Positions 18,499-26,678 of a DNA stretch of 64,000 nucleotides are shown piece after piece. The DNA lies in NCBI RefSeq assembly GCF_020911725.1, contig NZ_CP076620.1, positions 872,501 to 936,500 of the forward strand. Direction: 5' to 3'. Origin of the DNA: Clostridium cadaveris (lineage in GTDB: Bacteria; Bacillota; Clostridia; Clostridiales; Clostridiaceae). Made by a program: the position numbers and the translations under genes. Within the stretch, counting starts at the first letter, position 1. Every line of letters begins with the position of its first letter. The notes beneath the pieces are model-generated. The model had not been told where the DNA came from, did not search any database, and saw nothing but the letters and a program-made list of their open reading frames with translations.

Positions 18499-18612
18499 AT
18501 GGAAGCTGGCAGTAGTAGTATAGGCAGTGGAGGGAGAATTGCATATGTAACATTGAATAGGCTACTAACTGATGGTACATTCTTTTTACAGAATATAAAT
18601 TTAGTAGTTTAA
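18499..18612 (+). CDS. Possible 37-residue leader peptide upstream of mgtA
   Basis: A short ORF between the M-box terminator and mgtA, with a strong binding site (TTTTAGGAGGTGGAAAGA) at normal spacing. The peptide begins MEAGSSSIGSGGRIAY and ends QNINLVV. I recognise no family. It is followed by two hairpins before mgtA (18710-18732 and 18740-18767), so it could be a translated leader coupling translation to mgtA expression, or simply a small protein. Support is the ribosome binding site and position only. Confidence 0.45.
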   Translation: MEAGSSSIGSGGRIAYVTLNRLLTDGTFFLQNINLVV

Positions 18613-18819
18613 ATCTTATGCATTTCTTTGGAATAATTTAGAACATCTTCGCTGTCTTAAAGCAAATCTTTAAATTACCAGTTTCGTATTAAATTAAAAC
18701 TAAATATTTAAAAGGGGTTACTATGCCCTTTTGTGTTGAGGTAGTAAAAAAAATTAAAGTCACTACCCTTAGTTTATTGTTGTCTTTTTTAGAAAAGAGG
18801 GAATTTGGAGGTGTTAAAA
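18613..18819 (+). promoter_or_regulatory. mgtA leader with two further hairpins
   Basis: AAAAGGG (18710-18716) pairs with CCCTTTT (18726-18732), and GGTAGT (18740-18745) with ACTACC (18762-18767); a T-rich stretch (GTCTTTTTTAG) follows. This could be a second attenuator or a processing site. The rest shows nothing recognisable. Confidence 0.4.
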
Positions 18820-21465
18820 ATGATTAAAAAGAATAATGAGATTATGGAAATAAAAGCTAGAGAAATAGCAATGAATCTAATAGGTTTTAGCAATAAAGAG
18901 ATAAATGAAGTATATGATGAATTAAATACAACATCAAAGGGATTGAAGGAAGCAGAAGCTGAAAAGAGATTAGAGGAGTATGGAGAGAATCAAATGTCTC
19001 ATGAAAAGCCAGCTCCATGGTATAAAGAACTTTTTATGTCATTCATGAGTCCATTCACTACTGTATTAATAATAATTGGAATAGCATCCGCTCTTACCGA
19101 TATTATTTTTGTAGCTCCACAAGACAGGAGCTATAGCACTGTTTTTATAATAGCTTTGATGATACTTTTAAGCGGACTTTTAAAGTTTTTTCAAGAATTT
19201 AAATCAAGTAAGGCTGCAGACGAACTTAAAACTATGGTAAGCAATACAGCAGCAGTAAGAAGAGCTGATAGTGCACTTAAAGAAATAGATATAAAGAATA
19301 TAGTTAAAGGGGATATAATATATCTTGCAGCAGGAGATATGATTCCAGCTGATGTTAGAATAATTAGGGCAAAGGATTTATTTATTGGACAATCATCTTT
19401 AACTGGCGAGTCAGAGCCTGTTGAAAAATATTCAGAGATAATGAACTGCGGAAATAACGTAAATGTATCAGATTTAAATAATATCTGTCTTTTAGGAACC
19501 ACAGTTATAAGCGGATGTGGAAAAGCAGTTGTTGTTTCAACTGGAGATGAAACTTATTTTGGAGCTATGGCAAAGAGTTTATCAGGAACAAAAGAAGCAA
19601 CAAGTTTTGAAAAAGGAGTAAACAGCATAGGGTTATTGCTAGTAAAATTTATGATGGCAATGGTACCTGTTGTATTTTTTATAAATGGTTTTACAAAGCA
19701 TAACTGGATTGAAGCTTTATTATTCGCAATATCAATTGCAGTAGGACTTACCCCTCAAATGCTTCCAATGATATTAACAAGCAATCTTGCTAAAGGTGCA
19801 GTAAAAATGGCAAAGAAAAAGACTATAGTGAAAAAGCTTGATGCTATACAAAACTTTGGAGCTATGGATATTTTGTGTACTGATAAGACTGGAACTTTGA
19901 CATTAGACAAGATAATAGTTGAAAGATATTTGAATGTTCATGGAGAAGATGATGAGAGGGTTCTAAGACACGCTTACTTGAACAGTTTTTATCAAACAGG
20001 ACTTAGAAACTTGATGGATATAGCTATACTAAATCATGGAGAAGAATTTGGATTTGAGGAACTAAAAAAGAAATACACTAAAATAGATGAAATACCATTT
20101 GATTTTTCAAGAAGAAGGATGTCAGTAGTTTTAGTAGACAAAGAAGGAAAGAGTCAGCTAATCACAAAAGGTGCAGTTGAGGAAATGCTTTCTATATGTT
20201 CTATGGCAGAATATCATGGCCAGGTTGTGAATCTTACTGATGAATTAAAAGATAAAATTAAAAAAACTGTTGACGGCTTAAACAATGAGGGCATGAGAGT
20301 TATAGCTGTAGCTCAAAAAAATCATGTGGCAGAAGAAGGATCATTTGCTCAAGAAGATGAAAGGGATATGGTTCTTATAGGATATATAGGATTTCTAGAT
20401 CCACCAAAGGAGTCAGCATCTTGTGCTATAAGTGCATTAAAAGATTACGGAGTAGCTATAAAAGTTTTAACAGGCGACAATGATTCTGTTACTAAAAAGA
20501 TATGCATGGAAGTTGGAGTAGATTCGGATAGAGTATTATTAGGATGGCAAATAGATGATATGAGTGATGAAGAATTAGCTGACAAAGCTGAAAAAACAAG
20601 CATATTTGCAAAATTATCACCTATGCAAAAATCAAGAATTGTTAAGGTATTAAAAGAAAATGGACATGTAGTTGGATTTATGGGGGACGGAATAAATGAT
20701 GCACCAGCTCTAAAGGTAGCAGATGTAGGAATTTCTGTAGATACAGCAGTGGACATAGCAAAAGAGTCTGCAGACATAATCCTTCTTGAGAAGAGCTTAA
20801 TGGTTTTAGAAGAAGGTGTGATAGAAGGAAGAAGAGTATTCGGTAATATCATAAAGTACATCAAGATGGCTGTTAGCTCTAATTTTGGAAATGTGTTTAG
20901 TGTATTAGTAGCTAGCATATTTTTACCATTCTTACCAATGCTCCCAATACAGTTATTAACTCAAAATTTACTTTACGATATATCACAAATATCAATTCCT
21001 TGGGATAACATGGATGAAGAATATTTAAAGATACCAAGAAAATGGAATGCTGATGATATAGGAAGATTTATGATATTTATAGGACCTATAAGTTCCATCT
21101 TTGATATTATAACATTTATAGTAATGTTCACAATATTTAAAGCTAATGTAGAATCAATGCAGGGCTTATTCCAAGCAGGATGGTTCATAGAAGGATTACT
21201 ATCACAAACACTTATCGTTCATATGATAAGAACGAAGAAAGTACCATTCCTTCAAAGTAGAGCATCATACCCAGTATTGCTTCTTACAATGACAATAATG
21301 GTAATAGGAGTAGCAATACCATTTACAACTTTGGGAACTTATTTAGGATTTCAAGTGCTTCCACTATCATATTTTCCATGGATTATAGGAATTTTACTAT
21401 GCTACTGCAGTTTAACTCAAGTAGTGAAGAAACTTTATATTAAGAAATATGGAGATTGGCTATAA
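18820..21465 (+). CDS. mgtA: Magnesium-translocating P-type ATPase MgtA
   Basis: Mg2+-importing P3B-type ATPase of 881 residues. Seen: N-terminal cation ATPase region, actuator domain with LTGESEPV near residue 195, phosphorylation motif DKTGTLTLDK near 350 (catalytic Asp), hinge GDGINDAPALKVADVGISV near 625, then C-terminal membrane segments (LPMLPIQLLTQNLLYDISQ) typical of MgtA/MgtB. The ATG has GGAGGTG 7 nt upstream; a TTG 15 nt earlier would consume that site. Control by the M-box upstream strongly supports Mg2+ as substrate. A terminator follows, so it is transcribed alone with its leader. Confidence 0.93.
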   Translation: MIKKNNEIMEIKAREIAMNLIGFSNKEINEVYDELNTTSKGLKEAEAEKRLEEYGENQMSHEKPAPWYKELFMSFMSPFTTVLIIIGIASALTDIIFVAPQDRSYSTVFIIALMILLSGLLKFFQEFKSSKAADELKTMVSNTAAVRRADSALKEIDIKNIVKGDIIYLAAGDMIPADVRIIRAKDLFIGQSSLTGESEPVEKYSEIMNCGNNVNVSDLNNICLLGTTVISGCGKAVVVSTGDETYFGAMAKSLSGTKEATSFEKGVNSIGLLLVKFMMAMVPVVFFINGFTKHNWIEALLFAISIAVGLTPQMLPMILTSNLAKGAVKMAKKKTIVKKLDAIQNFGAMDILCTDKTGTLTLDKIIVERYLNVHGEDDERVLRHAYLNSFYQTGLRNLMDIAILNHGEEFGFEELKKKYTKIDEIPFDFSRRRMSVVLVDKEGKSQLITKGAVEEMLSICSMAEYHGQVVNLTDELKDKIKKTVDGLNNEGMRVIAVAQKNHVAEEGSFAQEDERDMVLIGYIGFLDPPKESASCAISALKDYGVAIKVLTGDNDSVTKKICMEVGVDSDRVLLGWQIDDMSDEELADKAEKTSIFAKLSPMQKSRIVKVLKENGHVVGFMGDGINDAPALKVADVGISVDTAVDIAKESADIILLEKSLMVLEEGVIEGRRVFGNIIKYIKMAVSSNFGNVFSVLVASIFLPFLPMLPIQLLTQNLLYDISQISIPWDNMDEEYLKIPRKWNADDIGRFMIFIGPISSIFDIITFIVMFTIFKANVESMQGLFQAGWFIEGLLSQTLIVHMIRTKKVPFLQSRASYPVLLLTMTIMVIGVAIPFTTLGTYLGFQVLPLSYFPWIIGILLCYCSLTQVVKKLYIKKYGDWL

Positions 21466-21500
21466 GAAAATAATATAATAATGTAATATGATGTATTGAT

Positions 21501-21537
21501 TGAGGTAGTCTTTTAGGGAGACTACCTCATTTAATTT
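21501..21537 (+). terminator. Terminator after mgtA
   Basis: TGAGGTAGTCT and AGACTACCTCA form a perfect 11-bp stem with a 7-nt loop, followed by TTTAATTT. Confidence 0.85.
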
Positions 21538-21838
21538 AGGAACATCTCAGAAAATATAGTAAGTATGATTGATATTAATTAGTTTTATTTATTTACTGTA
21601 TATATATTCAAATTTTCTTGTAAAATATTTTTTCTATTCCTTTGTAAATACATTTCAACATATTTATCAGTTATATCTTCACTGGTCGGGCATTATGGTA
21701 TGAAAACAACCTATTGTTTTATTGAAGCCTTTAATTTTTTATATCACGCTTACTACAAAGCTTAAAGTAAAATTGTAATTAAGATATGTATACAAAAATA
21801 TATATGGTATAATTAGGGAAAGGGCTTTGGAGGTAAAT
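21538..21838. other. Intergenic region, possibly with a decayed minus-strand ORF
   Basis: About 300 AT-rich bases. On the minus strand, 21692-21585 reads as 35 protein-like codons (CPTSEDITDKYVEMYLQ and so on) ending in a stop, but a stop lies immediately upstream and there is no start, so at most it is a fragment. TATAAT at 21808-21813 may be the -10 of the next gene; no good -35 was found. Confidence 0.3.
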
Positions 21839-22054
21839 ATGGGAAGAATTATTACAATTATATCGCTACTGTTATTTATCATATTTCTTATTTTGTATGC
21901 TATTTATGTAGAGGATTTGATTAGAATGGATAGAGTATATAGTTATTTTGGAGGATATGACCCCTTGGAATTTTCAATATTTATTACCAGAGTTGTATGT
22001 ATCATAATGGCAGTGATATTATCTATAGGACTTATTTTTTATATATTTCAGTAG
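21839..22054 (+). CDS. Small two-span membrane protein of unknown function
   Basis: I do not recognise this 71-residue protein. It has an N-terminal hydrophobic segment (about 3-22, TIISLLLFIIFLILYAIYV), a short polar loop (EDLIRMDRVYSYFGGYDP) and a second hydrophobic segment (about 48-70) ending at the C-terminus. The ATG follows TTTGGAGGTAAAT, a strong binding site, which supports translation; a TTG 12 nt earlier overlaps that site. It stands alone between the mgtA terminator and the rsgA leader. Confidence 0.6.
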   Translation: MGRIITIISLLLFIIFLILYAIYVEDLIRMDRVYSYFGGYDPLEFSIFITRVVCIIMAVILSIGLIFYIFQ

Positions 22055-22215
22055 ATATATAAATGGATGTAACTAAAAAATCAACAACGATTTAAAATAA
22101 TGCAGTAAAATTATTATGATAATTATTATGTATATATCACAAATATAATATTGTGAAAAATTAGAAAATAGATTATAATTATTTGTGAAGTAGTGTTTAA
22201 AAGGAGTGATTTATT

Positions 22216-22242
22216 ATGATGAAAAAGGTGATTAATTCCTAA
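22216..22242 (+). CDS. Eight-residue leader peptide of the rsgA attenuator
   Basis: ATG ATG AAA AAG GTG ATT AAT TCC TAA, encoding MMKKVINS, preceded by AAAGGAGTGATTTATT. A strong ribosome binding site on so short an ORF, followed by competing hairpins and a terminator ahead of a ribosome-associated GTPase, is the arrangement of translation-controlled attenuators. That it is translated and regulatory is inference. Confidence 0.55.
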   Translation: MMKKVINS

Positions 22243-22253
22243 AATTAAATAAT

Positions 22254-22295
22254 AAAGGTGCATTGAGCTGATTCCGTACAGGAGTATGCACTTTT
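22254..22295 (+). promoter_or_regulatory. Leader hairpin carrying a potential antiterminator sequence
   Basis: AAAGGTGCAT pairs with ATGCACTTTT (10 bp including one G-U). Its 22-nt loop contains TCCGTA (22273-22278), the exact complement of TACGGA in the 3' arm of the following terminator. CTGCTT (22320-22325) can also pair with AAGCAG (22353-22358) at the edge of the terminator stem. Alternative folding is therefore possible. Confidence 0.5.
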
Positions 22296-22342
22296 GAAAC
22301 TGCAAAGCCTTTTAGAAAACTGCTTATATAAAAAGATTATAT

Positions 22343-22394
22343 ATCCGTAGAAAAGCAGCCTGTTTTAGGGGTTTGTTTTCTACGGATTTTTTAT
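22343..22394 (+). terminator. Attenuator terminator upstream of rsgA
   Basis: ATCCGTAGAAAA and TTTTCTACGGAT form a perfect 12-bp stem with a 21-nt loop, followed by TTTTTTAT. It lies between the leader peptide and rsgA and no gene ends just upstream, so it is an in-leader terminator. Confidence 0.85.
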
Positions 22395-22432
22395 GCCCAT
22401 TTTTAATGGGATAAAGAAAGGAGAGATGGTTT

Positions 22433-22537
22433 ATGAAAAAAAATATATTGAATGTTGAGATGAATGAATTATTTTGTAAGAATAGTATGGAGGAATTTTA
22501 TGAATACAATAAACCTAGAGGAATGTGGATATGGTGA
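22433..22537 (+). CDS. Possible 34-residue upstream ORF overlapping the rsgA start
   Basis: An ORF beginning MKKNILNVEMNELF with its own AAAGGAGAG binding site. It runs through the rsgA binding site and ends 38 nt inside rsgA in another frame (…RGMWIW). Ribosomes translating it would cross the rsgA start, suggesting translational coupling or interference. No family is recognised. Confidence 0.45.
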   Translation: MKKNILNVEMNELFCKNSMEEFYEYNKPRGMWIW

Positions 22538-23543
22538 CTATTTTAAATCACAAGAAAATGATATTAGAAAAGAAGAACGAGAACTAATAGCAGCAAGGAT
22601 AACAGAGGTTCATAAGGAACAGTATAAGATAATATGCAGCTTAGGAGAGTATAGTGCAAAGCTAAAGGGAAGCTTTCTTTATAGTGTTACTGACAGCGAA
22701 GAATATCCTACAGTTGGTGATTTTGTTTTAGTAAAGCTAAGCCAAGGCAAGGAAGCTGTGATATATGATGTATTTAGAAGGAAGAGTAAATTCTCTAGAT
22801 TTGATACTGTGAAAAAATCGGAGCAGTTGGTAGCTTCAAATTTTGATTATGTTTTTATAATGACCTCTCTAAATTATGATTTAAATTTGAGAAGACTTGA
22901 GAGATATTTGACAGTAGCATGGGAAAGCGGGGGAATCCCAGTGATAATCCTTACTAAGAGTGATTTGTGTGATAATATTAATGAAAAGAAAGCTGAGGTT
23001 ATGAAAGTTGCTTTGGGAGTTTCAGTTATTTCATTAAGCTCTTTCACAGGAGAGGGACTAGAGAATGTTGCTTCTTATTTTGAAAAAGGGAAGACAGTAG
23101 TATTTTTAGGATCATCAGGAGTAGGAAAGTCATCTTTAGTAAATGCAATTATTGGAGAAACAATAATGGATGTCAACTCTATAAGAGAAGATGACAGCAG
23201 AGGAAGACACACAACTACTCATAGACAGCTTATAAAGCTCAGAGATGGAGGAATGATAATAGATACTCCAGGTATGAGAGAATTATCAGCGTTTCATGGG
23301 GAAAATGGAATGGAGAGGGTTTTTGATGATATTGAAGAAATAGCTAAGGAATGCCGATTTAGAGATTGCAATCATGATAAAGAACCGGGATGTGCCGTGA
23401 AAAAAGCCTTGGATAATGGTGAGATATCATGTGAAAGGTGGGAAAGCTATATGAAGCTGAGAAGGGAAGTAAGATTTATAGAGAAAAAATATGCAGGTGA
23501 AAAGGTTAAACAGAAAAAGGCTAATAGGAGAAAATATATTTAG
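22500..23543 (+). CDS. rsgA: Ribosome small subunit-dependent GTPase RsgA
   Basis: Circularly permuted GTPase (347 residues) that acts in late 30S maturation. An N-terminal OB-fold (about 30-100) precedes the permuted G motifs: G4 TKSD near residue 153, G1 GSSGVGKSS near 207, G3 DTPGM near 258. The C-terminal zinc-binding site shows CRFRDCNHDKEPGC near 285-300. The ATG was chosen because GGAGG lies 6 nt upstream; an ATG 36 nt earlier has no such site. It is monocistronic, with a terminator after it and an elaborate leader before it. It may be a paralogue of a housekeeping copy elsewhere; the window cannot tell. Confidence 0.9.
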   Translation: MNTINLEECGYGDYFKSQENDIRKEERELIAARITEVHKEQYKIICSLGEYSAKLKGSFLYSVTDSEEYPTVGDFVLVKLSQGKEAVIYDVFRRKSKFSRFDTVKKSEQLVASNFDYVFIMTSLNYDLNLRRLERYLTVAWESGGIPVIILTKSDLCDNINEKKAEVMKVALGVSVISLSSFTGEGLENVASYFEKGKTVVFLGSSGVGKSSLVNAIIGETIMDVNSIREDDSRGRHTTTHRQLIKLRDGGMIIDTPGMRELSAFHGENGMERVFDDIEEIAKECRFRDCNHDKEPGCAVKKALDNGEISCERWESYMKLRREVRFIEKKYAGEKVKQKKANRRKYI

Positions 23544-23554
23544 CTAATATGATG

Positions 23555-23597
23555 AGGAGTGAAAGCAGAAAAACTTTTCACTCCTATTTCTCTATTT
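23555..23597 (+). terminator. Terminator after rsgA
   Basis: AGGAGTGAAAG pairs with CTTTCACTCCT (loop CAGAAAAAC region), followed by ATTTCTCTATTTTT. Confidence 0.8.
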
Positions 23598-23664
23598 TTC
23601 ACTTAATCATCACATAATAGTGTTAAACTAATATTAATTTATGCATATAAAAGGTGGTGCAAAA

Positions 23665-24345
23665 ATGTATAAAATTCTCGTTGTAGATGATGAAAAGAGA
23701 ATAAGAGAGATAATAAAGAAATATGCAGTTTTTGAAGGCAACACCATAGTTGAAGCGGAAGATGGAATGAAAGCTATTGAGATGTGCAGGAATGATGATT
23801 TTGATATAATCATAATGGATATAATGATGCCTGATTTGGATGGATTTTCAGCCTGCAGAGAGATAAGGAAATATAAAAATACACCTGTGATAATGCTTTC
23901 GGCAAGAGGTGAAGAGTACGACAGAATTCACGGTTTTGAGCTTGGTATAGATGATTATGTAGTGAAGCCTTTTTCGCCTAAAGAACTTATGATGAGGATA
24001 AATGCAGTCATGAAAAGATGCTCTAAAAATTCTTTAAATGATGAATTGCAAAAGGAGATATTTAGATTCAGAGGACTTACCGTAGATTTTACAGGAAGAA
24101 TAGTTTATATAGATAATGAAAAGATTGATATGACACCAAAGGAATATGATTTATTTTTTTATCTTGTAAAAAATCGAGGCATTGCTCTTACTAGGGAAAA
24201 ACTTATAAGTGAGGTATGGGGATATGATTTTTATGGAGATGACAGAACACTAGATACCCATATAAAACTTCTTAGAAAAAGTCTGGGAGATTACAGTAAA
24301 TGTATAGTTACTCTTAGAGGGGTAGGTTATAGATTTGAAGTCTAG
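23665..24345 (+). CDS. OmpR/PhoB-family response regulator
   Basis: Response regulator of 226 residues. The receiver domain (1-115) has the acidic pair DDE at the start, phospho-acceptor Asp in DIIIMDIMMPDLDG near residue 52, and Lys in VVKPFSPKEL near 102. The C-terminal winged helix (about 130-225) ends with DDRTLDTHIKLLRKSLGD and RGVGYRFEV. The ATG follows AAAGGTGGTGCAAAA; an ATG 24 nt earlier lacks a site. It overlaps its histidine kinase by 11 bases. The VTC/DUF4956/CotH genes 1.6 kb downstream are possible targets, though a terminator separates them. Confidence 0.9.
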   Translation: MYKILVVDDEKRIREIIKKYAVFEGNTIVEAEDGMKAIEMCRNDDFDIIIMDIMMPDLDGFSACREIRKYKNTPVIMLSARGEEYDRIHGFELGIDDYVVKPFSPKELMMRINAVMKRCSKNSLNDELQKEIFRFRGLTVDFTGRIVYIDNEKIDMTPKEYDLFFYLVKNRGIALTREKLISEVWGYDFYGDDRTLDTHIKLLRKSLGDYSKCIVTLRGVGYRFEV

Positions 24346-25795
24346 AGAAATAAGCATAAAGTGGAAGATCTTTGGCTATCTAGCGGCTTTTGTTGCGATA
24401 CTTCTAGTGCTTTTATGGCTTTTTCAAATTGTTTTCCTAGAAAGTTTTTATAAGTCTATAAAGAGTAAAAAGATAAAATCTTATGGCGATTTAATTGAAA
24501 AAAATATAGATAATGAAGATCTTCAAAGTCTTTTAGATAGAATATCTAATCAAAATGATGTATGTATAAGAATAATGGATTCTAAAGGATATGACAAATA
24601 TTCTATAGATGCTATCCCAAACTGTGCTATACATAAGATGCATCCAAGTCAGATATATGGTTATTATGAAGAAGCAAAGAAAAATAATGGATCAGTTTTA
24701 GAGATATCTTCTAAGGAAGATATAAAAGGAAATGGGTTTAATGAAAAGTTTTTTGTAGGGAAGATGCCTCCGCCTGATATGATTAAGGAGGAGAGCATGA
24801 TTTATGTAAAAGTTGGAAAGAAAAGTGATGGCTCTGAAATTATGATAATACTGAATTCTGTTATAACACCTGTAAAAACCACTATAGAAACTTTAAGAGT
24901 TCAGCTTATTTATATAACTATAATTCTAGTAGTTTTATCTTTGATTCTAGCTTTATTTATATCAAAAAAGGTATCAAGGCCTATAATAAAGATAAATGAT
25001 TCTGCAAAGGAATTAGCAAATGGACAGTATGATACTATATTTTCAGGTAAAGGATATAGAGAAATTGAAGAATTAAATGATACATTGAACTATGCAGCTA
25101 GTGAACTTTCTAAAGTGGAAGGTTTACGAAGAGAACTTATAGCAAACATATCTCATGATTTAAGGACACCACTTACAATGATAGCAGGATATAGTGAAGT
25201 TATGAGGGATATTCCAGGAGAAAATACACCTGAGAATGTGCAGATAATAATTGATGAAACACAGAGACTTGCGAATCTTGTAAATGATATTTTGGACATA
25301 TCAAAGATTCAATCTGGTTCTCATGAGCTTACTATAGAAAAATTTAATCTTACAGATAGTATACGAAGTGTTCTTGAACGATATAAAAAGCTTACAGAAC
25401 AAGAAGGTTATTTTATAAAATTTATAGAGGATTGTGAAGTTTATGTAGAAGCAGATGAAATAAAATTATCTCAAGTAATCTACAATCTTATAAATAATGC
25501 AATAAACTATACTGGAGATGATAAATTAGTAAAAGTTCTTCAGAAAGTGAATGGCGATACAGTAAGGATAGAAGTAATTGATACTGGGAAAGGAATACCT
25601 AAAGAAGATATAGAGTATATATGGGATCGATACTATAAAGTAGACAAATCTCATAAAAGTGCTACAATAGGAACAGGACTTGGACTTTCAATAGTGAAGA
25701 CAGTCCTTGATGCTCATGATGGAAAATATGGAGTTACTAGTATAGAAAACAAAGGAAGTACGTTCTGGTTTGAGATAAAAAAAGTTAATTTATGA
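24335..25795 (+). CDS. Membrane sensor histidine kinase
   Basis: Sensor kinase of 486 residues paired with the upstream regulator. Seen: membrane segment about 12-32, extracytoplasmic sensor region about 35-185, second membrane segment about 190-210, HAMP about 212-262, HisKA with ANISHDLRTPLTMIAGYSE (phospho-His near 272), and HATPase with NLINNAINYT (N box), DTGKGIP (G1) and GTGLGLSI (G2). The start is TTG inside the end of the regulator gene with AGAGGGG upstream, so the pair is coupled. The signal is unknown. Confidence 0.9.
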   Translation: MKSREISIKWKIFGYLAAFVAILLVLLWLFQIVFLESFYKSIKSKKIKSYGDLIEKNIDNEDLQSLLDRISNQNDVCIRIMDSKGYDKYSIDAIPNCAIHKMHPSQIYGYYEEAKKNNGSVLEISSKEDIKGNGFNEKFFVGKMPPPDMIKEESMIYVKVGKKSDGSEIMIILNSVITPVKTTIETLRVQLIYITIILVVLSLILALFISKKVSRPIIKINDSAKELANGQYDTIFSGKGYREIEELNDTLNYAASELSKVEGLRRELIANISHDLRTPLTMIAGYSEVMRDIPGENTPENVQIIIDETQRLANLVNDILDISKIQSGSHELTIEKFNLTDSIRSVLERYKKLTEQEGYFIKFIEDCEVYVEADEIKLSQVIYNLINNAINYTGDDKLVKVLQKVNGDTVRIEVIDTGKGIPKEDIEYIWDRYYKVDKSHKSATIGTGLGLSIVKTVLDAHDGKYGVTSIENKGSTFWFEIKKVNL

Positions 25796-25805
25796 TAAGC
25801 ATATA

Positions 25806-25839
25806 AACACCTCGGGTTAAACTGAGGTGTTATTTTTAT
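25806..25839 (+). terminator. Terminator after the two-component operon
   Basis: AACACCTC pairs with GAGGTGTT (8 bp plus flanking G-U/G-C pairs), followed by ATTTTTATG. Confidence 0.8.
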
Positions 25840-25959
25840 GTAAAAATAACTGAAATGTTTTTCGTAATAATCAAATTACCTTCAGACAACCATCACATAA
25901 GGAAGTTAAAATTTAAATAGTCAAAGGAAATAAAAAGCTTTGGAACAGGTGGTGAGAAA

Positions 25960-26646
25960 ATGAAAAGCAGAAAACCTAGACATGAATTTAAGCATTACAT
26001 AAATTTAGCTGACTACTTTGCTCTTATTCAAAGATTAAAGATAATTACAAAGCAAGACCCTTATGCTGGAGAAAATGGAGAGTACAAAATAAGAAGTTTA
26101 TATTTCGATAACCTTTATGACAAGGTGTTAAATGAAAAAATAAATGGGGTAAATAAGAGAGAAAAATTTAGAATACGGTATTACAATGATGATACGTCAT
26201 TTATAAAATTAGAAAAGAAAAGCAAAGTAAATGGTTTATGTTACAAAGAAAGTGCTCTTATAACTAAAGAGGAGTGCGAGAAGATAATTTCAGGTGACAT
26301 AGAATGGATGAGGAAGTGCTGCAATAAGCTCATATTAGAATTTTATGCAAAGATGAATTTTCAGCAGCTTAAACCTAAAACAATAGTTGATTATGAAAGA
26401 GAACCATTTATATATGATGCTGGAAATGTAAGAATAACTATAGATAAAAATATTCGTACAGGAATATATTCAAAAGACTTATTTGATAATAATCTTCCAA
26501 CTATGGTAACAGATAATGAAGGAATTATGATATTAGAGATTAAGTATGATGAGTTTATTCCTGAAATCATAAAGAACGTAATAGAAATTAAAGATAGACA
26601 GGCATCAGCATTTTCAAAGTATGCAGCTTGTAGAATTTATGGATAA
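25960..26646 (+). CDS. VTC-domain (polyphosphate polymerase-like) protein
   Basis: A 228-residue protein made almost entirely of a VTC domain, the tunnel-shaped fold of yeast polyphosphate polymerase Vtc4. Basic and acidic tunnel residues are visible in RHEFKHYI near 6, YKIRSLYFDN near 46, KREKFRIRYYN near 65, KLEKKSKVNGLCYKE near 83 and EIKYDEF near 200. Bacterial members often occur with DUF4956 and CotH genes, as here, but their reaction is not settled. It starts a likely three-gene operon, 32 nt before the DUF4956 gene. Confidence 0.82.
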   Translation: MKSRKPRHEFKHYINLADYFALIQRLKIITKQDPYAGENGEYKIRSLYFDNLYDKVLNEKINGVNKREKFRIRYYNDDTSFIKLEKKSKVNGLCYKESALITKEECEKIISGDIEWMRKCCNKLILEFYAKMNFQQLKPKTIVDYEREPFIYDAGNVRITIDKNIRTGIYSKDLFDNNLPTMVTDNEGIMILEIKYDEFIPEIIKNVIEIKDRQASAFSKYAACRIYG

Positions 26647-26678
26647 AAATTTTTGGAATTATGTGGAGGTAAATTAAG

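Noticed and set aside
21585-21692. 35 protein-like codons on the minus strand (CPTSEDITDKYVEMYLQ...)
   Set aside because: No start codon, a stop immediately upstream and no recognised family; kept only as a possible decayed fragment in the region note.
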